Part shown: positions 26,926-34,699 of the stretch, one piece after another | How positions within the stretch are numbered: position 1 is the first letter of the stretch | How the letters are laid out: the number at the start of each line of letters is the position of its first letter | Notes under the pieces: generated by a model | Told to the model about the DNA's origin: nothing | What the model saw: the letters and a program-made list of their open reading frames with translations, nothing else | Databases searched by the model: none | Made by a program: the position numbers and the translations under genes | NCBI GenBank assembly: GCA_946414435.1 | Contig: CAMKOM010000018.1 | Coordinates: forward strand, 1-61,095 | From: an uncultured Bacteroidota bacterium | GTDB lineage: Bacteria; Bacteroidota; Bacteroidia; Bacteroidales; SZUA-534 | Direction of reading: 5' to 3' | DNA length: 61,095 nucleotides

Positions 26926-27954
26926 TCAGAAGGAAATTAAGCAGTTGTTGGTCAGTTTGTCCTTTCCGTTCTTCACCACAAGGTCGCCCTCGTTCAGGCC
27001 CGATGTTATTTCCAGAAACTTGTCGTAGTAGTTGCCCGTTGTCACGATGCGTTTCTGTGCCGTATTTACCTTTTTATCAATCATATACACATATTGCTGA
27101 TTCTCGTTGTCCCGCGTCACGCAGAGGTAGGGCACGAGCAGCCGTTTTTGGTTGTCGGCAATGTCGATGCGCACGTCGCAAACCATACCAGGCTTGAGTT
27201 CGCCGCCGCGATTATTCACCTGAATTTTAGCCTCATAGGTTCGCGACAAGCGGTCGGCCACAGGGCTGATGTTGGTAACTTCGCCGTCGAACTCCTTGCC
27301 GCCGAGCGCGCCCACCGTAAAGGTTGCCTCGGCGCCCTTCTTCAGTTTGCCAATCTCCTTTTCGGGAATCGATATTTTGATGTTAACCGTTTTTAAATCA
27401 ACAATTTCGATGGGTGCGCCAGTGATTGACAGCGCCGACATTCCTGGCTCCACGTTGCGGCGGCCGACAATGCCGCTCACGGGCGATTTCAACTCGCACT
27501 TTTTCAGATTGTTCTCGGCAATCTTCAGCGACGAGTTGGCCTGCTCCAGATTGGTCTGCATTTCAATCCACTTCACCTCGGGAAGGCTGCCCTTCTCGTA
27601 AACCGATTTCAAGCGGTCGTAAGCGTCCTGCGCCTGTTTTTGCTTGGCCAGCGTCATTTCGTACATATTCCGCGCGTCGGTTTTGTCGATGGTGGCCAGC
27701 AGTTGGCCCGCGCTCACGGCGTCGCCAGCCTCAACCAGCACTTTCTGCACCGTTCCTGTCATTTCAAAGGTGAGCGGAATTGTCTGCCCAGCCTCCACCG
27801 TGCCGCTGAAATTCAATTTCTGCACAACCGACTGATTTACCACCGTTGCCGTTGTAACCTTGATAGGCGCGGACTCTACCGCTTTCTCGTTTTTGTTGGC
27901 ACAGCCTGCAAGCAGCGCAAGCGCAAGTGCCGATGCTAAAATCCTAACTTTCAT
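26926..27954 (-). CDS. RND efflux membrane-fusion lipoprotein (HlyD/AcrA family)
   Basis: 342 residues from ATG 27954, chosen because MKVRILASALALALLAGC is a clean lipoprotein signal; an ATG 72 nt upstream would add an unrelated polar stretch. Features: VVQKLNFSGTVEAGQTIPLTFEMTGTVQKVLVEAGDAVSAGQLLATID (first half of the lipoyl/barrel-sandwich domain), an alpha-helical hairpin with QKQAQDAYDRLKSVYEKGSLPEVKWIEMQ, the second lipoyl half (CELKSPVSGIVGRRNVEPG), and a beta-barrel with GGELKPGMVCDVRIDI. It links the RND pump to its TolC channel across the periplasm. It lies second in the operon tetR-adaptor-pump, 306 nt after tetR and 2 nt before the pump gene. Confidence 0.93.
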   Translation of the reverse strand: MKVRILASALALALLAGCANKNEKAVESAPIKVTTATVVNQSVVQKLNFSGTVEAGQTIPLTFEMTGTVQKVLVEAGDAVSAGQLLATIDKTDARNMYEMTLAKQKQAQDAYDRLKSVYEKGSLPEVKWIEMQTNLEQANSSLKIAENNLKKCELKSPVSGIVGRRNVEPGMSALSITGAPIEIVDLKTVNIKISIPEKEIGKLKKGAEATFTVGALGGKEFDGEVTNISPVADRLSRTYEAKIQVNNRGGELKPGMVCDVRIDIADNQKRLLVPYLCVTRDNENQQYVYMIDKKVNTAQKRIVTTGNYYDKFLEITSGLNEGDLVVKNGKDKLTNNCLISF

Positions 27955-28074
27955 TTTGTTTTGTTTATTTATGATTTGTGAATTATGATTTCTGATTTTG
28001 ATTGGTGAATTTTTGATTTTTCGCACAGATTACACTGAACACACTGATTGTCACAGGTTTTTCGATTTAGGATG

Positions 28075-28220
28075 CGGCACGCCACGTCCCTACAAATCCA
28101 AAACCCAACACCTAACACCTAACACCTAACACCACCTATGCCTTCCAACCACATTGTTCATTGTTAATTATTAATTCAACTCCTAATTCCTAACTTCTAA
28201 CTCCTAATTCCTAACTATTA
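28075..28220. repeat. Degenerate spacer between tetR and the adaptor gene
   Basis: This part of the 306-nt gene-free gap (27955-28260) holds half of the 28-nt palindrome (GGCACGCCACGTCCCTAC near 28078-28096), a CCTAACA tandem at about 28108-28130, and CTAACTTCTAACTCCTAATTC-like 8-mers to 28220. The left part, 27955-28074, is AT-rich without evident structure. Confidence 0.55.
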
Positions 28221-28236
28221 ACTGAACGTTCGGTAT
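28221..28236. promoter_or_regulatory. Candidate TetR operator 2 with adjacent plus-strand -7 box
   Basis: ACTGAACGTTCGGTAT; its first 14 bases form a palindrome broken at one pair. It differs at one base from the operator at 28877-28892. It overlaps TATCTTTG (28234-28241), a -7 box that would read rightwards, antisense into tetR. No minus-strand -7 box for the adaptor gene is seen nearby. Confidence 0.55.
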
Positions 28237-28260
28237 CTTTGTTCGTTTTTAAAAAAAGTG

Positions 28261-28848
28261 TCATAATTTCAAAAGAGCGTACAACTGTTGCAGTTCGGCG
28301 CGCATAGTGTTCACCGTCTCCTCAATGCTGTAGTTGTGCATAATCTCAATCGCTGTGCCGATGCTTGTCGATACAATCTGCTTGGCAATCACTGTTGTGT
28401 CGATGTCGCCGCGAATCTCGCCGCTCGCAATGGCCTTAATCACCACGTTCTTAATCATTTTCGTGCATTCGTCGATTTCCTCGATTTTCCGTTTGTCGAA
28501 TTCAGGATAATGGCGGAAAGCGTCGCTCATTAGCCCGATGAAACTTACGGGGTCGAACTTCATTCCCTGCGGGTTGAGGCTCCGCAAGATTTTCTCGCCG
28601 TAGGCCACGCTCATTTCAATCTGCTCCTTAAGCGTTTGCGCCTCGAGCTCCGACTTATCCACAAAATGTGGGAAATGCTTGTCAATCACCGCCTTGAACA
28701 AATCTTCCTTGTTCGTGAAATGGTGATAGAGCGCACCTTTTGTCAGCCCAATGGCCTCGCTAATGGTGCTTATCGAAACCGCCTCGTAACTCTGCTGCAG
28801 AAAAAGTTTGTAGGCTTCGTCGATAATGAAATCTCTTGTGTCGTTCAT
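28261..28848 (-). CDS. TetR/AcrR-family repressor of the efflux operon
   Basis: 195 residues from ATG 28848 (MNDTRDFIIDEAYKLF). The ORF could be extended upstream, but that part has no TetR similarity and would run through the promoter. Residues 5-50 are the TetR helix-turn-helix: DEAYKLFLQQSYEAVSIS, then TISEAIGLTKGALYHHFTNKEDLF, with the typical GALYHHF recognition helix. The C-terminal 140 residues form the helical ligand domain. Two near-identical palindromic sites, one over its own promoter and one just downstream of the gene, suggest autoregulation and control of the pump. It is the first gene of the efflux cluster on this strand. Confidence 0.93.
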   Translation of the reverse strand: MNDTRDFIIDEAYKLFLQQSYEAVSISTISEAIGLTKGALYHHFTNKEDLFKAVIDKHFPHFVDKSELEAQTLKEQIEMSVAYGEKILRSLNPQGMKFDPVSFIGLMSDAFRHYPEFDKRKIEEIDECTKMIKNVVIKAIASGEIRGDIDTTVIAKQIVSTSIGTAIEIMHNYSIEETVNTMRAELQQLYALLKL

Positions 28849-28876
28849 AATCAAGGGTTTATTTCGACCGCCAAAT

Positions 28877-28923
28877 ACTGAACGGTCGGTATGCAAATGT
28901 AAGGCGGTTTTTTTGTTTGGCAA
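28877..28923 (-). promoter_or_regulatory. tetR promoter: tetR promoter with overlapping operator 1
   Basis: On the minus strand: TTG (28923-28921), exactly 19 nt, then TACATTTG (28901-28894), an excellent Bacteroidetes promoter. The operator ACTGAACGGTCGGTAT (28877-28892 on the plus strand) covers the predicted start site, so bound repressor would block transcription. From here to 29057 no gene or structure is evident. Confidence 0.7.
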
Positions 28924-29057
28924 GAGAAAAAATAGGGTAGGTGAAAAATTTTTTTCACAACAGTCCAAAGTCATCTTGACGACTGAAAAAACGTAGTATG
29001 GGACACCTATATATGATAAATACCGATAAAACATTTTCATTTCATGCCGAACATTTC

Positions 29058-29065
29058 TATCTTTG
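29058..29065 (+). promoter_or_regulatory. -7 box of LRR-2
   Basis: TATCTTTG matches TAnnTTTG. The 28-nt palindrome begins 31 nt downstream and the start codon 45 nt after that. The same layout precedes LRR-3. Confidence 0.55.
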
Positions 29066-29096
29066 AAAGATTTTGAAAAAAAATAACGTACACATT

Positions 29097-29124
29097 GTAG
29101 AAACGCGCCCTGGCACGTCTCTAC
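29097..29124 (+). repeat. 28-nt palindromic element, copy 2 (5' leader of LRR-2)
   Basis: GTAGAAACGCGCC (29097-29109), CT-type centre, then GGCACGTCTCTAC ending at 29124; the arms pair with few mismatches. It is predicted to lie within the leader mRNA of LRR-2. Confidence 0.85.
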
Positions 29125-29169
29125 CGTATACAATGATAAAATATTAACATTCAACAAAATAATTTTAAT

Positions 29170-32073
29170 ATGAAACGCATTTTGGTTTTATGTTTTGCCG
29201 CAATGCTTGCCACCCAGGCATGGGCAGCAGCCACAACTTTTGAAGTTGATAATCTGAAATACACTGTTATTGAAGGCACCACCAATGTTTCAGTTGAAAA
29301 AGGCTCAACAGCACCAACTAATGAATTATCAATTCCTTCATCAGTTGAATATAATGGCACACCATATACGGTTACAAGCATTGGAAATAGTGCGTTCTTC
29401 GGTTGTAGTGGCCTGACGTCAATAACAATTCCGCAATCCGTTATAAGTATTGGTGACTATGCGTTCCTTTTTTGCGATAAATTAACAAACATAAGTGTGG
29501 AGAATGGAAACACAAAATACACATCGGAAGATGGTGTTCTATTCAACTATAATAAAACAACATTAATATGCTTTCCGACAGGGAAAAATGGTACATACAC
29601 CATTCCAGAATCAGTTAACAGTATTGATATTTATGCATTCGAAAACTGCAAAGGCTTGACGTCAATAAACATTCCTAACTCGGTTACAAGCATCGGTCGC
29701 GGTGCATTTCAGAATTGTAGCAGTTTGACTTCTATAACCATTCCTGAATCTGTAACAAGCATCGGCGACAAGACATTCGAAAACTGTAGTGGTCTAACAT
29801 CTATTGTCATTCCTGAATCAGTAACAAATATTGCCCATTCTGCGTTTTTTAGTTGTAACAATTTACTCAGTAGTTATGACAATGCCGTGTACTTAACCAA
29901 CAATGATAATCCATATTATGCTCTAATGTATGCGTCATCATATCAAATAACATCTTGTATAATTAACAGCAAATGTAAAATTGTAGCAAATAATGCGTTC
30001 GAACAATGCGGCAAACTGACTTCGGTTACCATTGGCAATTCGGTTACAAGTATTGGTGATTGGGCGTTTCAAAGATGCTACGTCTTGACTTCGGTAACCA
30101 TTCCTAATTCGGTTGCGAGCATTGGTAACAATGCGTTTCAAAATTGTAGCAAACTAACTTTTGTAACCATTCCAAATTCAGTTACAAGCATTGGTGACTA
30201 TGCGTTCGAAAGATGTGGTTTAACTTCGGTTACCATTGGCAATTCTGTAACGAATATTGGTGACTATGCGTTCAGTGGTTGCAGCAAACTGACTTCAGTT
30301 ACCATTGGCAATTCTGTAACGAACATAGGCGATTATGCTTTCTCTGAATGCCTTGAACTAGCATCGGCAACCATATCCAATACTGTTATGAGCATTGGCA
30401 TCAATGCGTTCGATAGATGTAACAAACTAACGAAAGCTGATTTTGCAAGCATTGAAAGTTTGTGCAGAATATCTTTTGGCAGTAATTTTGCAAATCCTTT
30501 ATACTTTGCAGAAAATCTATTCATAAATGGGGAAAAGGTTACGAATTTAATAATTCCCGAAACAGTTACAGGCATCGGTAAATACGCTTTTTCTTATGGC
30601 AACCTAGCTTATATAATCATTCCTAATACAGTTACCAGCATTGGAGAAAAAGCGTTTTATGGTTGCAAGAATACAACTTATTTATATTGCCAAGCTGCAT
30701 CAAAGCCAACGGGATGGGACACAAGATGGGATTATGGTAGTAACGTATCAGTAAGATGGGGGTGTAAGGTAATAAAACTGAATATTAATAATACAGAGCA
30801 CGGGATTGCGAAGGCTACCGGCTATTCTGTAAAAGCGACAGACGGCTCTATATGGTACTTAAACAATGCGCAAATAACACTGACAGCCACACCAAATGAA
30901 GGCTATCATGTGAAATGGGAAGATAACAGCACAAACAACGTTAGAACTTTCAGTGCAATAGAAGATAAAACATATACAGCAACATTTGAAGCACACGCAG
31001 AAGAGATTAATGCTGCATATGTTGCAGCAACTTGCACAGAAACAGGCCTGACCGAAGGTAAACGTTGCTCCGAATGCGGTGCAATTTTAGTGGCTCAAGA
31101 AGAAATACCTGCTCTTGGCCATAACTACGGCACACCAACATACGAGTGGGGTGAAGGTGACACAACTTGCACAGCTACAATGGTTTGTGTAAATGATAAT
31201 GAGCATGTGGTTACGGAAACTGCCGATGCAACTTCAGCCGTAACTGTAGCGGCCACATGTGAAGAAGTTGGCACAAGAACTTTCACGGCAGAGTTTGCGG
31301 ATGAATATTTTGCTGCACAGCAGACAACTGAAGTTATTCCCGCTATAGGCCACAACTACGGCACACCAACATACGAGTGGGGAGAAGGCAACTCAACTTG
31401 CACTGCCACAAAGATTTGTACAAACGACAGTGAACATGTTGTTACGGAAACCGCCGATGCAACTTCAACGGTAACTGTGGCCGCCACTTGCGAAGCCATT
31501 GGCACAAGAACTTTCACGGCAGAGTTTACGGATGAAGGTTTTGCAACACAGCAGACAACTGAAGAAATCCCCGCCACCGGCCATAAAGAAGTTACGGATG
31601 CCGCTGTGGCTGCAACCTGCACCGCAGCAGGCAAAACCGAAGGCAAGCACTGTGAAGTCTGCAATGTGGTTTTGGTAGCACAGGAAGAGATTCCTGCTTT
31701 AGGGCACGATTTCAAAACCTACAAGTTTGACAACAACGCCACCACCGAAACCGATGGCACCGAGACGGCTATGTGTGAGCACGGCTGCGGCACAACCGAC
31801 ACACGCACGGCTGCAGGCACCAAGATTGCCACAACACCAGAGAAAGGTACCGCCGTTGCCGAATCGGCCGCAAATGCCATTAGCATCTACACCTGCAACA
31901 ATGTTATTGTGGTTGAGAACGCCACCGACGAAATCCGCGTTTACGATGCAATGGGCAGAATGATTTGTAGGGACGCGATTAATCGCGTCCGTGCAGAAAT
32001 ACCCGTCAACACCGCTGGCCTTTACATTGTAAGAGTAGGGAACGTGGCAAAACGGGTAATGATTAATGAATGA
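29170..32073 (+). CDS. BspA-like LRR surface protein with His-Cys repeats and T9SS sorting domain (LRR-2)
   Basis: 967 residues. Signal peptide MKRILVLCFAAMLATQAWA. Residues about 60-520 hold some 14 TpLRR/BspA units of 23 residues (pattern LTSVTIPNSVTSIGDYAFxxC), interrupted by a few longer units. After WGCKVIKLN comes a short InlB-like unit (ITLTATPNEGYHVKWEDNS). Residues about 620-860 are repeats of the type IPALGHNYGTPTYEWGEG ... ATCEEVGTRTFTAEF and ATCTAAGKTEGKHCEVC, almost identical to those of LRR-1. The C-terminus (IRVYDAMGRMI ... LYIVRVGNVAKRVMINE) is a T9SS type A sorting domain, and it contains a translated perfect 20-bp palindrome (CRDAINRVRAE). Probably a surface adhesin or binding protein; the ligand is unknown. 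Palindromic elements flank the gene on both sides. Confidence 0.88.
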   Translation: MKRILVLCFAAMLATQAWAAATTFEVDNLKYTVIEGTTNVSVEKGSTAPTNELSIPSSVEYNGTPYTVTSIGNSAFFGCSGLTSITIPQSVISIGDYAFLFCDKLTNISVENGNTKYTSEDGVLFNYNKTTLICFPTGKNGTYTIPESVNSIDIYAFENCKGLTSINIPNSVTSIGRGAFQNCSSLTSITIPESVTSIGDKTFENCSGLTSIVIPESVTNIAHSAFFSCNNLLSSYDNAVYLTNNDNPYYALMYASSYQITSCIINSKCKIVANNAFEQCGKLTSVTIGNSVTSIGDWAFQRCYVLTSVTIPNSVASIGNNAFQNCSKLTFVTIPNSVTSIGDYAFERCGLTSVTIGNSVTNIGDYAFSGCSKLTSVTIGNSVTNIGDYAFSECLELASATISNTVMSIGINAFDRCNKLTKADFASIESLCRISFGSNFANPLYFAENLFINGEKVTNLIIPETVTGIGKYAFSYGNLAYIIIPNTVTSIGEKAFYGCKNTTYLYCQAASKPTGWDTRWDYGSNVSVRWGCKVIKLNINNTEHGIAKATGYSVKATDGSIWYLNNAQITLTATPNEGYHVKWEDNSTNNVRTFSAIEDKTYTATFEAHAEEINAAYVAATCTETGLTEGKRCSECGAILVAQEEIPALGHNYGTPTYEWGEGDTTCTATMVCVNDNEHVVTETADATSAVTVAATCEEVGTRTFTAEFADEYFAAQQTTEVIPAIGHNYGTPTYEWGEGNSTCTATKICTNDSEHVVTETADATSTVTVAATCEAIGTRTFTAEFTDEGFATQQTTEEIPATGHKEVTDAAVAATCTAAGKTEGKHCEVCNVVLVAQEEIPALGHDFKTYKFDNNATTETDGTETAMCEHGCGTTDTRTAAGTKIATTPEKGTAVAESAANAISIYTCNNVIVVENATDEIRVYDAMGRMICRDAINRVRAEIPVNTAGLYIVRVGNVAKRVMINE
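31971..31990 (+). repeat. Translated palindrome in the LRR-2 sorting domain
   Basis: GGACGCGATT followed by its exact reverse complement AATCGCGTCC, preceded by GTAG as in the dispersed elements. It is read in frame as part of ICRDAINRVRAE. Confidence 0.85.
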
Positions 32074-32079
32074 TATTAT

Positions 32080-32107
32080 GTAGAGACGTGCCATGGCGCG
32101 TCTCTAC
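32080..32107 (+). repeat. 28-nt palindromic element, copy 3 (3' of LRR-2)
   Basis: GTAGAGACGTGCC, AT centre, GGCGCGTCTCTAC. It begins 6 nt after the LRR-2 stop codon and is followed by six As, not Ts. Confidence 0.9.
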
Positions 32108-32162
32108 AAAAAATGAATAAAAAATTGCTTGGGGTGAAGAAATATTCACCACTTTATTTTAT

Positions 32163-32240
32163 AACCGCCACCGAACACAGCACAATACGTAATCTACGCA
32201 TACCCCTATGCAAACGTTAACTCATAATAGTGGGGCGGTT
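32163..32240 (+). other. Structured non-coding segment upstream of the glycogen operon
   Basis: AACCGCC (32163-32169) can pair with GGCGGTT (32234-32240), enclosing the hairpin GCATA-CCCC-TATGC (32198-32211). The outer stem is followed by TT then GC, so it is not a clear terminator. No known RNA family is recognised. It lies within the 351-nt gene-free gap 32074-32424, which otherwise holds palindrome copy 3, a small GGTGAA/TTCACC hairpin near 32132-32149 and the operon promoter. Confidence 0.35.
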
Positions 32241-32305
32241 TTGCAACTGACGATTATCAGTTTTTAAAAATTGGTTTTCTGTAACCGCTTTAGCAAATAA
32301 ATACG

Positions 32306-32313
32306 TAACTTTG
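32306..32313 (+). promoter_or_regulatory. -7 box of the glycogen operon
   Basis: TAACTTTG matches TAnnTTTG; the leader to the first start codon would be about 105 nt. No TTG is seen at the usual -33 spacing. Confidence 0.45.
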
Positions 32314-32424
32314 CGAAACTTTTCTGGGAAAAGTGTGTAATACTTTTAAGGTGAAAACGAAATTCTTTTAAGTGTTAGAAACTGGATTCAACGAAATAAT
32401 TGTAATTCTATAAAAAATAAAGCA

Positions 32425-34677
32425 ATGGGATATTTGGAGTTTGACAAAACAGAACTTGTAAATCTTGAGAATTCCTTGACAAAAGAGGTGTTGCGCACCA
32501 ACCGCGCGGGCTCGTATTCGCTCACAACGCTGATTGGCTGCAACAACCGTAAATATCACGGATTGCTGGTGTGCCCGCTGCCGCAGGTCGATGGCGGACG
32601 CCACGTGCTGCTCTCGTCGCTCGATGAGACAATCATTCAGCACGAGCGCGAGTTCAATCTGGCTTTGCATAAATATGAGGGTGACAACTACGAGCCAAAA
32701 GGCCACAAGTATGTTACCGAATTCTATACCAACCCCATACCGACGCTCATCTACGGTGTTGGCGGCGTGGTTCTGAAAAAGGAGAAAATCCTGGTCAAGA
32801 GTGAGCCGCGGATTCTTGTCCGCTACACTCTGCTCGACGCTCACAGCGAGACCAAAATCCGTTTCAAACCGTTCCTTGCCTTCCGCAACATTCACGCGCT
32901 GAGCAAGGCCAACCTTGACGCCAACACCAAGGTGAAGATGGTTGACAACGGCATCTCATCGTGTATGTATCAGGGCTATCCCGACCTTTACATCCAAACT
33001 TCGAAGAAGTGCGAGTTTGTGTCGGCACCAGACTGGTACTACAACATTGAGTACATTCTGGAGCAGAAGCGCGGCTACGATTTCAAAGAGGATTTGTTCG
33101 TGCCTGGATATTTTGAGGCGCCAATCAAGAAGGGCGAGAGCATCATTGTCTCGGCTGGATTGAGCGAGATTAAGACCAACACGCTGAAGAAGAAGTTCGA
33201 CGACGAGGTGAGCGACCGCACACCGCGCAACAGTTTCGAGAACTGCCTGATTAACGGTGCCGCTCAGTTGTTCTTGAACGAAGGCAAGGAAACCCGCATT
33301 CTGGCTGGTTATCCGTGGTATCCCGCTCGCACCCGCGACGCGCTCATCGCTCTGCCCAACCTGCTCTACAAGAACGAGACACCGATGATTTACAAGAGCG
33401 TTCTCTCAACGCTCATAAGTCAGATAACCAATACTTTGGCAAGCGGAAGCACCAACCTTGACGATTACGCCGACTGCCGTTCCGACGTGCCGTTGTGGCT
33501 CGTTTGGTGCATTCAGCAGATTGACAAGCAATATCCGCAGTACGACGTCTGGAAGGAATTCGGAAAGGACGTTAAGAAGGTGATGAACCTTTATCTGGAG
33601 CACAAAATCAGTTTCCGCATCGACGAGAACGGTATGGTTTACAACACATCGGACGCAGTGGCCAACACTTGGATGAACGCAACCATCCACGGCCGCCCCG
33701 TGATGCCGCGCAACGGCTATGCTGTTGAGACCAACGCATTGTGGTATAACGCAATAATGTACGTTCTCGACAAGAGCAAAGGCGACAAGACCTTTGGCAA
33801 GAAATGGGCTGAACTGGCCGAGAAAGTGAAGGGCAGTTTTGTTGCCACATTCTGGAACGATGAGCGCGGCTATCTGGCTGACTATGTGACATACGACTAT
33901 GCAAACACACAAGTCCGTCCGAACCAATTGCTGGCTTGCGCCGTTGACTACACAATGCTCGACAAGCATCAGATTAAAGCCGTTCTGCGTGTGGTTGAGG
34001 AGCAACTGATGACCGCCTACGGCATCCGCTCGCTCACACCTGATGACCCGCGCTACGTGTCGCACTACCGTGGCACCGAAGAGCAGCGCGAGAACGCAGC
34101 CTTCAACGGCTCGGTTTGGCCGTGGCTCTACGCCGCCTACATCGACGCGCTGGCAAAAATCCAACCGCGTATGATTGAATCGCTGGTCAACAAGTTTCTT
34201 GAGACCTTCGAGCCCGAGATGAGAACGGCTGGAATCAGTTGTATATCAGAGATGTATCACGGTGACCCACCGTATCACGGAAAGGGCGCCATTTCGTTCG
34301 CATTGAGTTTCGCGGCACTGCTTTATATGAAAAAACTGTCGAACACTTTCGCAGGCGAGACCGCTGTTGAGGCCAAACCCGCCAAGAAAGCGGCAGCAAA
34401 GAAAGAGCCGAAGAAATCAGAGCCGAAGGCAAAGGCAGAGCCGAAAAAAGCCGCAGCGAAGAAGGCATCGGTAAAAGCCGAACCAAAGAAGGCCGCAGCC
34501 AAAAAAGAAGTGAAGAAGGCGGAGCCGAAGAAGGCCGCCGCAAAGGCTGAGACAAAGAAGGCATCGGCGAAAGCCGAACCTAAAAAAGCAGTGAAGACTG
34601 AAGCAAAGAAAGCATCGGCGAAGACCGCCAAAAAGGCCGAACCGAAAGCCGCCGCAAAGGCATCGAAAAAGAAATAA
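32425..34677 (+). CDS. Glycogen debranching enzyme (amylo-alpha-1,6-glucosidase, GH133) with Lys/Ala-rich tail
   Basis: 750 residues. Residues 1-645 are a complete bacterial-type GDE: the N-terminal beta-sandwich domain (TNRAGSYSLTTLIGCNNRKYHGLLVCPLP) and an (alpha/alpha)6 barrel with ILAGYPWYPARTRDALIALP, TRDA-type acidic motif, and AAFNGSVWPWLYAAYIDAL ... SEMYHGDPPYHGKGAISFALS near the active site. It removes alpha-1,6 branch residues from glycogen in the cytoplasm. Residues about 650-750 are an appended tail of AKPAKKAAAKKEPKK-type repeats, almost only Lys, Ala, Glu and Pro, as in histone H1-like proteins; the family does not need it for catalysis. First gene of a four-gene operon (gaps of 22, 19 and 36 nt). 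Confidence 0.92.
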   Translation: MGYLEFDKTELVNLENSLTKEVLRTNRAGSYSLTTLIGCNNRKYHGLLVCPLPQVDGGRHVLLSSLDETIIQHEREFNLALHKYEGDNYEPKGHKYVTEFYTNPIPTLIYGVGGVVLKKEKILVKSEPRILVRYTLLDAHSETKIRFKPFLAFRNIHALSKANLDANTKVKMVDNGISSCMYQGYPDLYIQTSKKCEFVSAPDWYYNIEYILEQKRGYDFKEDLFVPGYFEAPIKKGESIIVSAGLSEIKTNTLKKKFDDEVSDRTPRNSFENCLINGAAQLFLNEGKETRILAGYPWYPARTRDALIALPNLLYKNETPMIYKSVLSTLISQITNTLASGSTNLDDYADCRSDVPLWLVWCIQQIDKQYPQYDVWKEFGKDVKKVMNLYLEHKISFRIDENGMVYNTSDAVANTWMNATIHGRPVMPRNGYAVETNALWYNAIMYVLDKSKGDKTFGKKWAELAEKVKGSFVATFWNDERGYLADYVTYDYANTQVRPNQLLACAVDYTMLDKHQIKAVLRVVEEQLMTAYGIRSLTPDDPRYVSHYRGTEEQRENAAFNGSVWPWLYAAYIDALAKIQPRMIESLVNKFLETFEPEMRTAGISCISEMYHGDPPYHGKGAISFALSFAALLYMKKLSNTFAGETAVEAKPAKKAAAKKEPKKSEPKAKAEPKKAAAKKASVKAEPKKAAAKKEVKKAEPKKAAAKAETKKASAKAEPKKAVKTEAKKASAKTAKKAEPKAAAKASKKK

Positions 34678-34699
34678 AGAACAATAAAAATAACTGATA

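Noticed and set aside
28849-29157. N-terminal extension of tetR up to 29157
   Set aside because: It would run through a good promoter and operator and add about 100 residues unlike any TetR protein.
29170-32073. LRR-2 with flanking palindromes as an insertion sequence
   Set aside because: No transposase, and the gene product is a secreted T9SS protein. The flanking copies may reflect RNA function or gene duplication instead.
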